26,000 nucleotides of DNA, taken from positions 79,001-105,000 of the forward strand of contig CAUYUJ010012703.1 of NCBI GenBank assembly GCA_963575745.1, given 5' to 3'. Position 1 is the stretch's first letter, and every line of letters starts with the position of its first letter. The notes under the pieces were generated by a model. It saw nothing but the letters and a program-made list of their open reading frames with translations, had not been told where the DNA came from and searched no databases. A program made the position numbers and the translations under genes. The DNA is from Prorocentrum cordatum. Lineage: Eukaryota > Sar > Dinophyceae > Prorocentrales > Prorocentraceae. Positions 1 to 9,650 of the stretch are shown here, one piece after another.

Positions 1-1740
1 CCTGGATATTTTCGTCTCCGTTCTACTTCGGAACTCTCATCCACGAGTACTACTCTCCCGCTGGCCACAGGGTCGAACAATGCTGCATTAGACTTAGTAA
101 CGTCGTCCTTAATGAGTGGGTCGACCGGCAACCTGCCGTGCGGGATCCAGCGAACTCTGCCTTTAGAATGTTCTAAAGCTTCACAAACCATTGCCAAGTC
201 TATAACGGTCCTTCGGCCCTTAGCACTGGCAGTGCCTTCATCATGGTGTCGTAGATGGACTTCGCGTCCACTACGTGTACTTGCCTGTCTCGAAATCCGA
301 GTCGACAGCCACGGCGTAGCACTGGCAGTGAACGGGCCAGACCTCCGGTGGTGATCACGGACACTCCCGTCGCCGAACACCACATCTCGATACAGGATCT
401 GATACTTCCGCCACTGCCGCTGAGAGAGCCTGGGTTTCTCCAGCCAGGGTCATAGGGACCTTCCGCCGAAGCTTGGAGCTCCTCCATCCGAGAATGGACG
501 TTTTTTACAACTTGGTTGTCCAGCACGGCCTGGTCACACGCCAACACCATCCAGGCACCTTGGTATCGGTCCTCAGGGGGTCCCCGAGGTCGGACAGTCC
601 GTCGACGGCGCCTACACCTCCTGCATCAGAGAAGGACAGGAACGCCATCTTGTTAGGAGCCAGCTTCCAGCCAACGATACCCTTAGACGCGGTGGACCGA
701 AGGTGCCTGACCAGCTTGTTGCCCATAGCGATGTCTCTGGTCGCGGTTGACTTCAAACGGCTGGCCAAGATACTCGATACACCTGCTGCTTCAGGGCGGA
801 CCTCTCGCCCAAGCCCATTAAATTTATACACGAGTGAACGGAGGGCCTGAAACCCTGCCGGTTCAAGAGGGGCATCTTTGCGGTAGAGTCGCCCAAGAGC
901 CACCGACAGAGGACGCACTTCTTCCAGGATGTACATTCCGTGTCCACGGCGGCCCTCCCAAGCCCGATGGTAATATGTCTCCCGGCGAAATCAACGGACC
1001 CAGCCCCACGGTTCCGGAACTTCCCAATACGGAATCTCGATTCCAGACACTCTCGAAGCCACTTCCTGTCATCTGGCGAGGCACTCCCTATGAAGAAATC
1101 GTCGGCTTCGAGCAACATCACATTCTTGATGCTGCCGTCGGGCCCGCATCTAATCCACCAACAGGGTTCAAGTAGAGACCGTGAGAAGCCATGACGCTCG
1201 AGGAAGGTGACCAAAGTCTCCCGCCAGGCCATCGGGGCGTCGTCTAAACCGTAGACGCTGACCTTTAGGAGGATAAGTGAGCCCGGTGGCAGGTGAATCC
1301 CCTCACAAGGTTCTACGCAAATCTGACCCTGGGGCCTGGACGTGGGATCGAACAGGCAAAAATCATTTTACCGTCGGCACTGCCCGCAAACAAACCCAGG
1401 TTCATAACAACTTGCAGGAACATCATAATACTGGACGTTTGGGGGGTCGAAGCATAGACGGCCAGGGCCCCGGAATCAGGATCACGATGGCCGTGGACAC
1501 ACCACCGCGACATGACGCCAGGGACCTGGAAGGTCCCTTCCACCAGCTTCCGGCGACGGACCATCCAGCTGGAAATGATCCTGTCGGAGCGGGCCTTCCG
1601 CACGGCTTTCGCCTTCAGAGGAGGAATCACTTCTACAGCTCCGGCGCCCATCATTGCGCCCCACTCTTTGGCGTCAGAAATCCTGAACTTGTCTCTCCCG
1701 GCAGGGGTGAGACTCTTCAATGATACCGGAGAAAAAACCC
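1..1740 (-). pseudogene. Reverse transcriptase-RNase H of element A, frameshifted
   Basis: This is the C-terminal part of the pol polyprotein, which copies element RNA into DNA. The first frame (1720-1313) holds an RT N-terminal region with SRWCVHGHRDPDSG and TPQTSSIMMFLQV. The next (1232-753) holds the catalytic motif LLEADDFFIG with its Asp pair at 1098-1103, where copia elements usually have YVDD, followed by a FAGRHI block. RNase H follows: FSDAGG (Asp near 627), a MEELQASAE region, and VVDAKSIYD (Asp near 268). After a further frame change at about 205-225, RNase H C-terminal sequence (VRWIPHGRLPVDPL) runs on to base 1. At least four frame changes separate these pieces. Each piece is clearly recognisable, but no intact protein can be made. 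Confidence 0.85.
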
Positions 1741-2304
1741 AATCAGGGCTATAGGGCTAGGGGGCTATAGGGCTATAGGCCTATTGAGCTATAGGGCTAT
1801 ACAGCTATAGGGCTACAGAGTTGTAGGGCTATAAGGCTATTGGCTGTTGGGCTATAGGGCTATAGGGCTCATTATAAGGCTTCGGGCTATGGGGCTATAG
1901 GGCACCCCCGGGCACCCCCCGGGCACCGGGGCACCCGGGCGTGCAGCGAAAATCGGAAACAAACCTAACGTAACCATATGACACCAGAAAAAAACCCAAT
2001 GAGGGCTATAGGGCTAGGGGGGCTTTAGGGCTATGGAGCTATTGAGCTATAGGGCTATAGAACTAGGGGGATATAGGGCTATTGGGCTATTGGGCTACAG
2101 GGCTATAGGGCTATGAGGCTGAGGGCTATAGGGCTATAGGCCACCTCCGGGCACCCCCGGGCACGCCCGGGCACCCGGGCACCGCGGCACACGGGCACCC
2201 GGGCACCCCCAGGCACCCCCCGGGCACCCGGGCACCGGGCACCCGCGGGCACCCGGGCACCCGGGCGCGCAGCGAAAATCGGCGACAAACCTAACCTAAC
2301 CATA
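1721..2304. repeat. Two-copy minisatellite of GGGCTATA and GGGCACCC units inside pol
   Basis: Two diverged tandem copies, 1721-1978 and 1979-2304, share the same layout. Each starts TGAYACC-A(n)-CCCAAT, continues with many GGGCTATA/GGGCTATT octamers, then GC-rich GGGCACCC units, then GCAGCGAAAATCGG and ACAAACCTAACSTAACCATAT. Copy two is longer because it has more GGGCACCC units. The block separates the integrase tail from the RT start of element A. Copy one begins in sequence that still reads as RT N-terminal coding on the minus strand. This suggests local duplication and slippage within the element rather than an unrelated insertion. Confidence 0.85.
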
Positions 2305-2391
2305 TGAATCCGCCAGGACCCCTACAGAGGCAAGCTCTGATTGGGGAATGAATCCGCTAGGACCCCTACAGAGGCAAGCTCTGATTGGGGA
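2304..2391. repeat. 44-bp tandem duplication
   Basis: Bases 2304-2347 and 2348-2391 are identical 44-mers except for one C/T difference (2314 versus 2358). They directly abut the minisatellite. On the minus strand the duplicated unit reads as PNQS/PQSELASVGVLADS-type sequence, so part of the element's coding region was copied. The near identity makes this a much younger event than the minisatellite next to it. Confidence 0.92.
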
Positions 2392-2644
2392 AAGACATCT
2401 CTCCCCCCTACTGGTGGCGAACACACCGGACTCCTTACAATTTTCCCCTGAACACATCGGCCTGGCCTGGGCGCCACCACCGACGCCACCGGGGAAAATA
2501 AGGAAGTTGGTGGCCTCTCCCGTCGGGGAGCGGCTCCTGCCCCGAACGGGAGGCCGGGCACCGGGCGGCACCTCCAGGTCCCGCGCCATCTGGCTGACGG
2601 GCCTCCGAGGCTCCAGCCCGCTGGCGGTGAGATGCCTGCCTCGC

Positions 2645-4526
2645 TCACCCCCTCCACTTCTGGCCGAGGCCTCGGGGTCCGAGGGGGGGTGGGGGGCTGA
2701 GGAGCGGATGGGGGAGGGGGGCTGACACCCGCGGGGAAAGGCCGGGGGGAAACTCGACTCTCTGTCTCTTGTGCTCTCGGGGCTGCAAGGATCGAGCCCC
2801 CCGAGTGCAGGCAGGGACGTCATCTGGCTGTCGGAGTCTTGCTCCCGACTGAGGGGGGCACTTGACGCCCTGCCCCCACTCCCGGAGAGCAGAGGAGCGA
2901 GGGGGATCGAAGAGACAGCACCACGGGCAGGAGACGGAAGAGGAGGGGGACCAGAGGAAGCGGGAAGCGGAGGGGGAGAGAGAGAGGAGCAGGAGGAGTG
3001 GCAGGCACCTGCTCGCAGGGCCCGGCCCGGGGGCCCTACTATTCCTCCTCAAGGGGGAAACTGGCGGGGAATTCTCTGAGGTCTGCCTGGACACATCCTC
3101 GGAGGGCGCCCAGGTCTGCTCCGAGCCGGCCTGCGCCTGGACCGACTCCGTAGTCGACTCGGGCACGGTCACTCTCCCCGGTCCTCTGGGCCCCGCGACC
3201 GGAGCCTGTCCAGAGCCAACCTGGGACGACACTGGGGGGCCAGGAGTTCCTGGCATCGCACTCGGGCCCAGGACCGGCTGACCCAGCACTTGAGGGGCTG
3301 AGCCCATCTCGCGCTGCACCTGGGTGTCCCAGGCGTCCTCAGAGGGAGGACCTTCTCTCGGCACATCGACGGCGGTAGCTCTTCTCGCGCTTGACTGCCT
3401 GAGCAGCTCGCGCCATTGCGGGCTCTGAGACAGCTGGGCTCCAAGCTCTTCATCAGCACTGGCTAACCTCAATTGTTCGACCGAACACTTCCACAGGCGG
3501 GCCCGGACAGCCACCCAAACCGTTCCCCCCTGAGACACGACAACGGCCCCAGGACCGCACCACCCGTCGCGGCGCCTGCCTACAGCATCGGCCCAGGAAG
3601 ATGACTGGGCCATGCGCCTCCAGACACACACCCACTGCCCAGGCACGAAGTCGCGAAGAGCGGGAGCCTTGGCTCTCGAGGCGCGGCTGCTCTTCTCGCG
3701 GGACATGGCTTGCATGGCTAAGCTCCTGGCCGAAGCCCGAATCTCCTGCGCTCTCGCGAATTCCGCTCCGGCGGCATCTTGCTCGGCAGGGGATCGAAGG
3801 GAGCCTTCCCAGCCGGGAAGTCCGCACGAATCGTCACTCAGCAAATCGCAAGGAAGTCTCGGATTCTCGCCGAAGACGAGCTGCTGGAGGAGCGAGAAGC
3901 CTCCTCGGTACCAACATCGGTTCTTGTGGGCAGTCAGTTCATGGACAAGGGTGTCAAGCTCATCTAGATCTCCGGGGGCGTGGGCGCCGGCATCAATATC
4001 CACCTTGACTTTATATTTGATCCATCCCCCGTGGCGTTCAACCTTGCCGTTCTGCCAAGGGGATTCGGCATCGCACACGTGGCGCTTCACACCCCCCACT
4101 CTTCGAACCCACGCGCAAAGCGTTCTCCAAATTCAGGTCCGCCGTCTGAGATCATAACGCGTGGAGCTCCTAGTGGCCTTAGCCAACACTGGACAGAGCC
4201 CGCCCACACTGTGGCAGCTCCAGCGTTGGGCACTCTACAGCACACTTGGAGATTCGACCCGTGGTCGACAATATTGATGAATGGATGCAAAACACCTTGG
4301 AGTCAAGGTAGAAAAAATCGCTGCCAACAATATGGTCGAATCGAAAGGTGCGGGGAAGGGCAACGCGACGGCGTTTACCTGCTCCGTGGTTCTCCGCACA
4401 CTCGGAACAAGAGAAACTCACCCTCACCCACTTGATCAAGCGTGGCTTGACCCCCCCAGCCAGAAGGACCCGACAGAACATTCTGACCTCGGAATGCCCC
4501 ATATTGACATGCACCTTGTAGAGGAG
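2645..4526 (-). pseudogene. Integrase of element A (HHCC, DDE, GPF-like tail), frameshifted
   Basis: Integrase inserts the DNA copy into the host genome. Frame one (from about 4526) has the zinc-binding H-x4-H (HVNMGH) and CSEC, then the first catalytic Asp in GSDFF (near 4319). Frame two (4290-4087) has the second Asp in MISDGGPEF (near 4146). Frame three (4099-2645) has the Glu in SPWQNGKVE (near 4039). Allowing for the joints, the Asp-Glu spacing is about 34 residues, close to the family's 35. Residues about 150-220 of the third frame form a C-terminal module with WCGPGAVVVSQGGTVW and WKCSVEQLR. The rest is a low-complexity Pro/Ser/Arg linker towards RT. Frame changes lie near 4270 and 4095, and a TGA sits at 4527-4529 just before the zinc-binding module. 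Confidence 0.86.
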
Positions 4527-4529
4527 TCA

Positions 4530-5376
4530 CTTATCTTCTGCCGACGGTTCAATCTCCTCGCTGGGAACAGTCCGAGAGACGGGTGGTCCTCGAGTCTCGG
4601 GCTCGTCTCCGCTGTCCGCCTCACTTCCCTCGTCGACTTCCGATCGGCCCCAGGTGACCGCTACCTTCCACCGCCGCCGCCGGGAAAGACCTCTCCTCCA
4701 TCTCAGCCAAGGTGGGACGACAGCTCTCGGAGGCCCCGCCCCACTGCTCGGCAACGGCTCTGGCCACCAGCCTGGCAAATGTGGAAGTGTACCGGGCCGC
4801 CTGGGACGTCTGATGGCCGCCTCCTAACACCGCGTGTCTGTGATCCCCCAGGCAGAGGTGGCCTCCGAGGAACCTCTGCAGGTGAGGGTGATTCGTAAGG
4901 ATTCCGGTTGGCTTCTTGTTCAAACCTCTAGAGTCCACCTGAAGCCCAAAACGACACATGTCCACCGTGACCCTAGCAACCCTCGGAAGGCTTCAGACAT
5001 ACTGGACAACACAGGTATCCCACGAGCGGGCATAAAGAGGATGCTCGAAGGCGAAGTACCGCCCCTTAGCTCGCTGGTGCTGCGCCACCTTCACGCACAG
5101 GATAAGATCGCGAAGCCCATCCCGAACCTCCCGACGCCACCGATCGGGATTTTTCACATCTCGATCGATGCGATTGATGGCCGAAAAAACACGGCACTCG
5201 GAATACATCCAAACCATGTTGTGCTGGTCCCGATCGATCTGCCCCCAGATCTGCTCAACGTGAGAAGGCCTAGCGGAGCCCCACCTGGAAATCCTGTCCA
5301 GGCTCGGATTTTCCCCCAAGAGACCCCCTTGCTTGCTCACTTCCAGAGCGATCCCTGGAGGAGAGAGAACTTCCAT
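4530..5376 (-). pseudogene. Domain X of element A (methyltransferase-like, EHP/SEC motifs)
   Basis: The frame from about 5376 reads FMEVLSPPGIALEVSKQGG, then MYSECRVFSAI (Cys at residue 164 of the 5685 frame), then RYFAFEHPLYARSW 50 residues later. After an in-frame TGA (4993-4995) it continues in the same frame with VDMCRFGLQV, KKPTGILTNH and GDHRHAVLGGG. The same sequence of motifs occurs in element B at 21970-22518, so this is a conserved module and not chance. Its function is not established. The layout (SPPG-like first motif, Cys-FS, then E-x-P about 50 residues on) resembles motifs I, IV and VI of C5-cytosine methyltransferases, which is inference. Here it lies before the integrase. A frame change near 4700 leads into an acidic linker and then the integrase. 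Confidence 0.6.
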
Positions 5377-5793
5377 GAAGGCAGCACGGCCCCTCCGCCT
5401 GGAGCAAGCCCCCGCTACGCGCCGACCCCGCGGCAGCACTCCTCTCGAGAGCATTCCGCACGGCACTGGTCCAAGCCACCTCGCGGTCGTCGTTCGCACA
5501 ATCCCCGTCGTTCCAGAGCACTCCGAAACCCTCGGGAATCGCCGAGCTAGGAGCCGCTCTCTGGGCCCCGGGGCCTGGCGGAGGCCCTTGGGCCCCTCCA
5601 AGCGGAACAGCTCGGGATCTCGGGAAGCCTGCGGGGTAGCACGACGAGAGGCAAACTGTGGGAGGACAGAGCTCACACGTATCATCTCGGGCAGCTTGAC
5701 AGGGGGCCCGTGAGAAGCTGGCCGCCAGGCTCAGCTCAGAAATGTCTCCGACGCCCTGCGACGCCAGTCCTGACTCTCGCGGCAGAAGCTGAC

Positions 5794-6859
5794 TCAGACC
5801 AGCCCCCACAAGCCGGGCCCGGCGGGGTCGGGCAGCACCTGCTCCGCCCCGCCCTGGCTTTCGATGTTGGCCGCTGCCGTCTGAGCGGTCGTTGGCAGCG
5901 CGGTGCTCCCGGGGTCGAGGGTCGTAGTCACGGTGGCCTCCTCGCTTCCACTGCTCAAGCTGCTCTCGACCTGCTGGGCCTGTGGATACCCCGGGCGAGG
6001 ATGAGGAGGTATAGACCGCTCCCGCTGGCGCCTCCCGAGCTGCTCGCCGCCTCCTGAATCGGTGGGCGATCCCCTGGACGGCCGCGCCGATCTGGATGGC
6101 CATCTGCACGAGCCGGTGGAGTGCCATGTTGGTGTTGCCCACTTGAAACTGAATGCCCTCGATGCTCTCTTGGATCGAGTGCACGGTGTCTCCGAAGACC
6201 TCGAACGTTCCGAGGGCCCCCCGGATGTGGGCAATCTCTTGGAAAATATGCTGGAGTCCTTCCTCGATTTGATTCGCGCCCATCGGCTAGTGCAGCGAGA
6301 CGAACTCGAGCATCCTGCCCACCACGGTCTGGATGTCTTTCATCGCCTTGATCTCCTCGAGGAAATCCTGCAACTGCCATTGCAGAGCCTGGAGCATGGC
6401 GTTCGGCCCAGTGGCCGCGTTGAGTACCGCAGCTCCCTCCACAAACGTCGGGCTGTTCTGGGGCATCTCCACTATTCGAGTCGCTGCCTCGGCCGCCCAG
6501 CGAGCTGCTTCTGCGGCGGACTCGGGGCGTTCTGCTGGAGGCTGGTCCTGGTTTTTGGGAATCCAATTGGAACCGACGGTCGCAACTTCGACACTTGGCC
6601 CCCCATCCATGCTGGTTGCCGTAGTACTTGATGTCCGGATGTTGGCAGTTGCAGGCTGATAAGGGGGATTCCTGAAGGCAGGGGCGGTGGAGCCGAGCAT
6701 GTCCATGGGTCGCCCTCCTCGGTCTCCGTCGGAGCCGGTGGGCGAGTGATTCTCGGCGCTGCTTTCATGGGCAGCGGCTTCCCCACGTGGCCGTTGGCGG
6801 AGGCTTGACCGGCGCCTCGGCGGCCACGGGAATTTAGGGCCACGCCCTGGAGCATGCAA
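5794..6859 (-). pseudogene. Helix-rich protein between protease and domain X, broken by TAG
   Basis: One frame runs from 6859 through an in-frame TAG (6287-6289) and continues past an ATG at 6283. Before the stop it holds Ala/Glu-rich helical sequence (WAAEAATRIVEMPQNSP, LQALQWQLQDFLEEIKAMKD). After the stop it has heptad-like sequence (EEGLQHIFQEIAHIRGALG, ESIEGIQFQVGNTNMALHR) and a basic RFRRRR patch. These look like coiled-coil segments. A shifted frame carries the reading on to about 5794 as a Thr/Ser-rich tail. I do not recognise the family. Capsid-like or scaffold roles are possible, but the helical pattern is all that is visible. The 6859 start is only the first available one. Confidence 0.45.
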
Positions 6860-7139
6860 CTGTCTGCCCCAGGGTGGCCTCCGGCACCGTCATCTCGAGA
6901 TCTGCTCCAGCGCTCGCCTGAGGCCCGACTGCAACGTCGGCTCCTGCTGCTGCCCCTAGGTCGAGGGGCGCGCCCTGGGGCGCCTCGGTCACCGCCGCCT
7001 CTCCAGCCGCGCCTCCGCAACGGAGCTGCCTCAACATATCCTCCGTAACCTCCTGGGCTACCGGCTTGTTCTTCTGCTTCTTGGGTCCGGCACTCCCCTG
7101 GGCGACCAGGCAGAAAAGCACCACCAGTGGGGTCGCCAT
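6834..7139 (-). CDS. Small hypothetical protein with signal-peptide-like start, downstream of SL relic
   Basis: This 101-codon frame starts at an ATG 77 bases downstream of the spliced-leader relic at 7217-7239, a normal 5' UTR length. The first 18 residues (MATPLVVLFCLVAQGSAG) look like a signal peptide or short membrane anchor. A lysine patch (KKQKNK) and an Ala/Gly-rich acidic remainder follow. No known domain is seen. It overlaps the start of the helix-rich frame by a few bases. It could be a degraded N-terminus of that same protein, with the frame lost near 6860. Coding status is uncertain. Confidence 0.35.
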   Translation of the reverse strand: MATPLVVLFCLVAQGSAGPKKQKNKPVAQEVTEDMLRQLRCGGAAGEAAVTEAPQGAPLDLGAAAGADVAVGPQASAGADLEMTVPEATLGQTVACSRAWP

Positions 7140-7216
7140 CGATCGGGTCTGCCAGAGCTCGTCGCCCTGTGAGTCGGGGCCGGGCAGGGCACGGAGAGCG
7201 CTGAAAGCTTGGATGG

Positions 7217-7239
7217 CTTAAGCCAAAATGGACTACGGA
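7217..7239 (-). other. Dinoflagellate spliced-leader relic
   Basis: The minus strand reads TCCGTAG, an extra T, then CCATTTTGGCTTAAG. Against the 22-nt dinoflagellate SL this is 21 matches, one inserted T and one C-to-T change near the 3' end. The SL is added to mRNA by trans-splicing, so a genomic copy implies that a processed RNA was reverse transcribed. The relic lies inside element A, in the correct orientation for the ATG at 7139. Confidence 0.85.
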
Positions 7240-7250
7240 GGTGGGGGCAA

Positions 7251-7727
7251 CTATGGGCCCGCTGACATGGTGGACCGGCCCCGAGACAAGGAGGGCCCAG
7301 AAAGGCTGAAGGGGGGCGGCGCAGGGCCGCGCTGAGCATGGCCTCCGGAACTCGTTGACCTCGCTGGGCCATTTGACGTCCTCAGCTGGCCCCGCTGAGC
7401 TCTGCACCGAGACTTGCCGCCAAAAACGATCAAGAGGTCTATGGGGATACCCTGGACGAGCCTCCCGGAGCACCTGCGGTGCCCGACCCCAGTGGACTTG
7501 GTCTCCTCGGACCTCTGCGCGACACTGTCTGGGACAAGCTCCTTGGAGTTCCAGTGGTAATCGATCTGCTCGGCTCTGGCATCCTCGGACCTCTGCTTGA
7601 CCCTGCTGCTCGTGCGGCTGAGGCCACAAAGGGCCGATGGGATTGAGCCCGCGATGGAGAGGAGGAGGATGGACGGGAGCATGCAATCTCGAATCTTGCT
7701 CGCGGCGAACATCATTGAACTCGACAA
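7251..7727 (-). CDS. Hypothetical open frame with a hydrophobic N-terminal segment
   Basis: This 158-codon frame follows the protease. It has one hydrophobic stretch early on (CMLPSILLLSIAGSIPSALC) that could span a membrane, then charged and Ser-rich sequence without a domain I know. It falls in the part of element A between protease and SL relic where no standard pol domain is expected. A competing open frame overlaps it almost completely, so coding is doubtful. It may be a remnant of the polyprotein linker. Confidence 0.2.
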   Translation of the reverse strand: MSSSMMFAASKIRDCMLPSILLLSIAGSIPSALCGLSRTSSRVKQRSEDARAEQIDYHWNSKELVPDSVAQRSEETKSTGVGHRRCSGRLVQGIPIDLLIVFGGKSRCRAQRGQLRTSNGPARSTSSGGHAQRGPAPPPFSLSGPSLSRGRSTMSAGP

Positions 7728-7776
7728 CGTCGGAAGTCCGGAACGGAAAACGCTGAAAAGCCGACTCTGGAACCAT

Positions 7777-8163
7777 CTAGTCTGAAATCACCTGGACAAC
7801 ATCCGCCATCCGATGTCCCGACCCCAACTTGGCCAGAGGGATGTCAGTGTCCAGGCGGCTGGAGCACATGACATCCCTGGCAAAGTCGATGACACCCTCG
7901 AGAAAGTCCCTAGAAGATTCACGCTGAAAATGTGCGGCACCCCCTCGGAAAGGACAGCAGTCTCGACGACCCCGAGGACCCCCGCCAAGCACAGAGGAAA
8001 CAGCACTGCACCCACGATCTTCGCTGGGCCTCCGATCCCGCGCGCGGCTCTCGGCCTGCGGAAGTCGGGCGGCACCACCACATGCTGATGCCCGACCCTC
8101 GCCAGAGCTTCGACTGAACGCACTGATGCCTACCAAGTCACTCCCAGCTCCTGGGTCGACCAA
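7777..8163 (-). pseudogene. Aspartic protease of element A, frameshifted
   Basis: The retropepsin active site ALVDPGAGSDLVG lies at about 8130-8170, with Asp-Pro-Gly in place of the usual Asp-Thr/Ser-Gly. After a frame change near 8117 the second frame (8123-7788) gives HVVVPPDF, a GIGG flap-like motif and VLSEGVPHIFSVNLLGTF. A second change near 7905 restores the first frame for LEGVIDFARDVM and KLGSGHRMADVVQV, ending in a stop at 7777. The protease would cleave the gag-pol polyprotein. It is read in a different frame from the gag knuckle just upstream because of a 5-bp repeat. Confidence 0.75.
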
Positions 8164-9478
8164 GGCCTGGACTGGACTGGACGTGCGACCACGAAACTGT
8201 CGTTCTGGGTCAGCTCCTCCTCGACGTCTTCCCAGTCCACAAGGTCCTCATTCGCCAGGGGCTTCTCCGTCTCGATGCAGGCTGCCCCCGCGAAGGCGTA
8301 GCCGGAGAGCTGGCCCCCCTGCTTTCTGCGGTCGGCGTTGGGGCATTCTCTACTCCAGTGCCCCTTCTGTCTGCATATCTTGCACTTGGTCACCTTCATC
8401 CGCTTCTCAATTGTCAGGCGAAGAAATCTGCCGAGCCTGCCTCCTCGGCCCTGGTCGCGATCTTCGCGTCCACGCCCGCGTCCTCGACCGCCTGGACGAC
8501 CTCGCCCGCTACCTTGGCCTGGCAGGGGAGCCCGTGGAGGAGGCGGCACGTTCGCCTCCGAGGCCTTCGGCCGACCGCCGAAATACTCCCTGTCCTTCCT
8601 GGCAGCGCGCTTGAGCTCCTTGTTTTGCTTCCATGTCCTCCCTGCAAACAGTGTGGCGATGGCCGCCAGCGCCTCGTCGACCTGGTCTTCGTGCTCGTCC
8701 CCCTCGTCTTCCTCCTCGGAGACCTCGTCGCGTTCCCCCGAGTCGTCCTCGACGGCACCGTCGAACCCACCGGGGGAAGGAGAGAAAAGGGAGGCCTGAG
8801 TCTGACGCGAGCCGTCGGCCCTGGGCTCTTCGCCCGCAGCGCCTTCGGCCACTTGCATAGCACCAAGCATGCTACGGCTGTGCAAAAGACGCGCTGAACT
8901 GGTGGCGTCCATCTGCCTCAAGGCCCAGGACACGGTCTCGAAGTCGAGCTGACCTCTGGTGCGGGTGCGAAGGTCCTGCAGGCCCTGCTGTGTCCAGCCG
9001 GCACCCTCCTCCAGAAGCAGCCCTTCAAATTAGAAGACAGCAGCCACATGTCGTGCCCTTCTGCCTCCAGCAATTGGGACTCTCTCCTGCTCACAAACTG
9101 GACGAGGGTCTCATCCGGATCTCGCGAGGCCTCGAACAGCGCCTTGCGACCCGTGCGCCGAAGGTGGTCTCCCTCGCGTTCACCTATCATCATGTCCATG
9201 CGTCCAAGGACCGTCTCAAGCCACCGACTGCTACTGAGCGTGGCCTCTGGGATGTCCTCGAACTTTGCCTGCATACCCCAGTCATCTGGAACTCCTTCCT
9301 GTGGAGGGCTCGACGCAAATGCTGGTGGGGATGAGCTTGCCGCCCGCATAGTATCCCTGACTACACCGGCAATCATCTCTCTCAGCTGATCCGCGGTCAA
9401 GCCTGCTGTCGTCAACTCGCCGGTCCCTTCGGCACCCTGGATGACAGTTGCGTTGAACTGCACATCTTCACCCGTCAT
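8130..9478 (-). pseudogene. Gag with CCHC zinc knuckle, element A
   Basis: Gag forms the particle shell and packages element RNA. The start at 9478 (MTGEDVQFNATV) is the first good ATG; the same frame is open further upstream. The N-terminal part has the gag-like stretch RWLETVLGRMDMMIGEREG and ETLVQFVSRRESQLLEAEG. At about 9020 one base appears lost: the shifted frame continues smoothly with LLLEEGAGWTQQGLQDLRTR and then SWALRQMDATS. The C-terminal part has an acidic stretch, an RG-rich basic tract, and the knuckle CKICRQKGHWSREC (CX2CX4HX4C, 8343-8384), which binds RNA. The frame ends at 8130 after sliding past the protease start. Confidence 0.8.
8167..8181. repeat. (CTGGA)3 microsatellite at the gag-protease joint
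   Basis: Three perfect CTGGA units lie exactly where gag and protease frames part. Removing one 5-bp unit would bring the zinc-knuckle frame and the ALVDPGAG protease frame into register. Slippage is therefore the simplest cause of this frame change. Confidence 0.85.
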
Positions 9479-9596
9479 GCCGTGGAACCACGCCAGTCGC
9501 CTCACTGGGCGCGGAGGTCGCCTCGGGGCCTCTGAGCTCCCGCGCCTGGCGCCATGGCGCGCCTGGTCAGGGAACCCCTGGCCGCGGAGGCTCCCA

Positions 9597-9610
9597 CCGC
9601 TCCGCTACCA
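9597..9610 (-). other. Probable tRNA primer-binding site of element A
   Basis: The minus strand reads TGGTAGCGGAGCGG. TGG is the complement of the tRNA CCA end, and TGGTAGC(A/G)GAG matches the 3' end of initiator tRNA-Met types. It lies two bases after a possible LTR end (GCCACA) and about 120 bases before gag, the standard place for the primer that starts minus-strand synthesis. Confidence 0.55.
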
Positions 9611-9650
9611 ACTGTGGCAGCAGCAGCGGCAGACGATGGTATTTGGGACT

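Larger units (their letters stand above)
1..9612 (-). mobile_element. Element A: decayed copia-order LTR retrotransposon
   Basis: Read on the minus strand, the recognisable order is primer-binding site, gag with zinc knuckle, aspartic protease, spacer open frames, domain X, integrase, reverse transcriptase, RNase H. Integrase before reverse transcriptase is the Ty1/copia (Pseudoviridae) order. The integrase C-terminus, with a GPG and a WKCSVEQLR stretch, is of the kind I know from dinoflagellate elements. The copy is dead: frame changes near 9020, 8170, 8117, 7905, 4700, 4270, 4095 and several in the RT, plus in-frame stops at 6287-6289 (TAG), 4993-4995 (TGA) and 4527-4529 (TGA). RNase H coding reaches base 1, so the 3' LTR lies outside the window. 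Element identity is firm; the outer boundaries are not. Confidence 0.88.

Noticed and set aside
2286-2300. CCTAACCTAACC, similar to telomere repeat
   Set aside because: Only two pentamer units, lacking the third C, and part of the minisatellite unit end.
5270-5793. Continuation of the helix-rich frame to 5270 as Ser/Arg/Gly-rich protein
   Set aside because: It overlaps the start of domain X in another frame and shows no pattern of its own, so it is read as a shadow.
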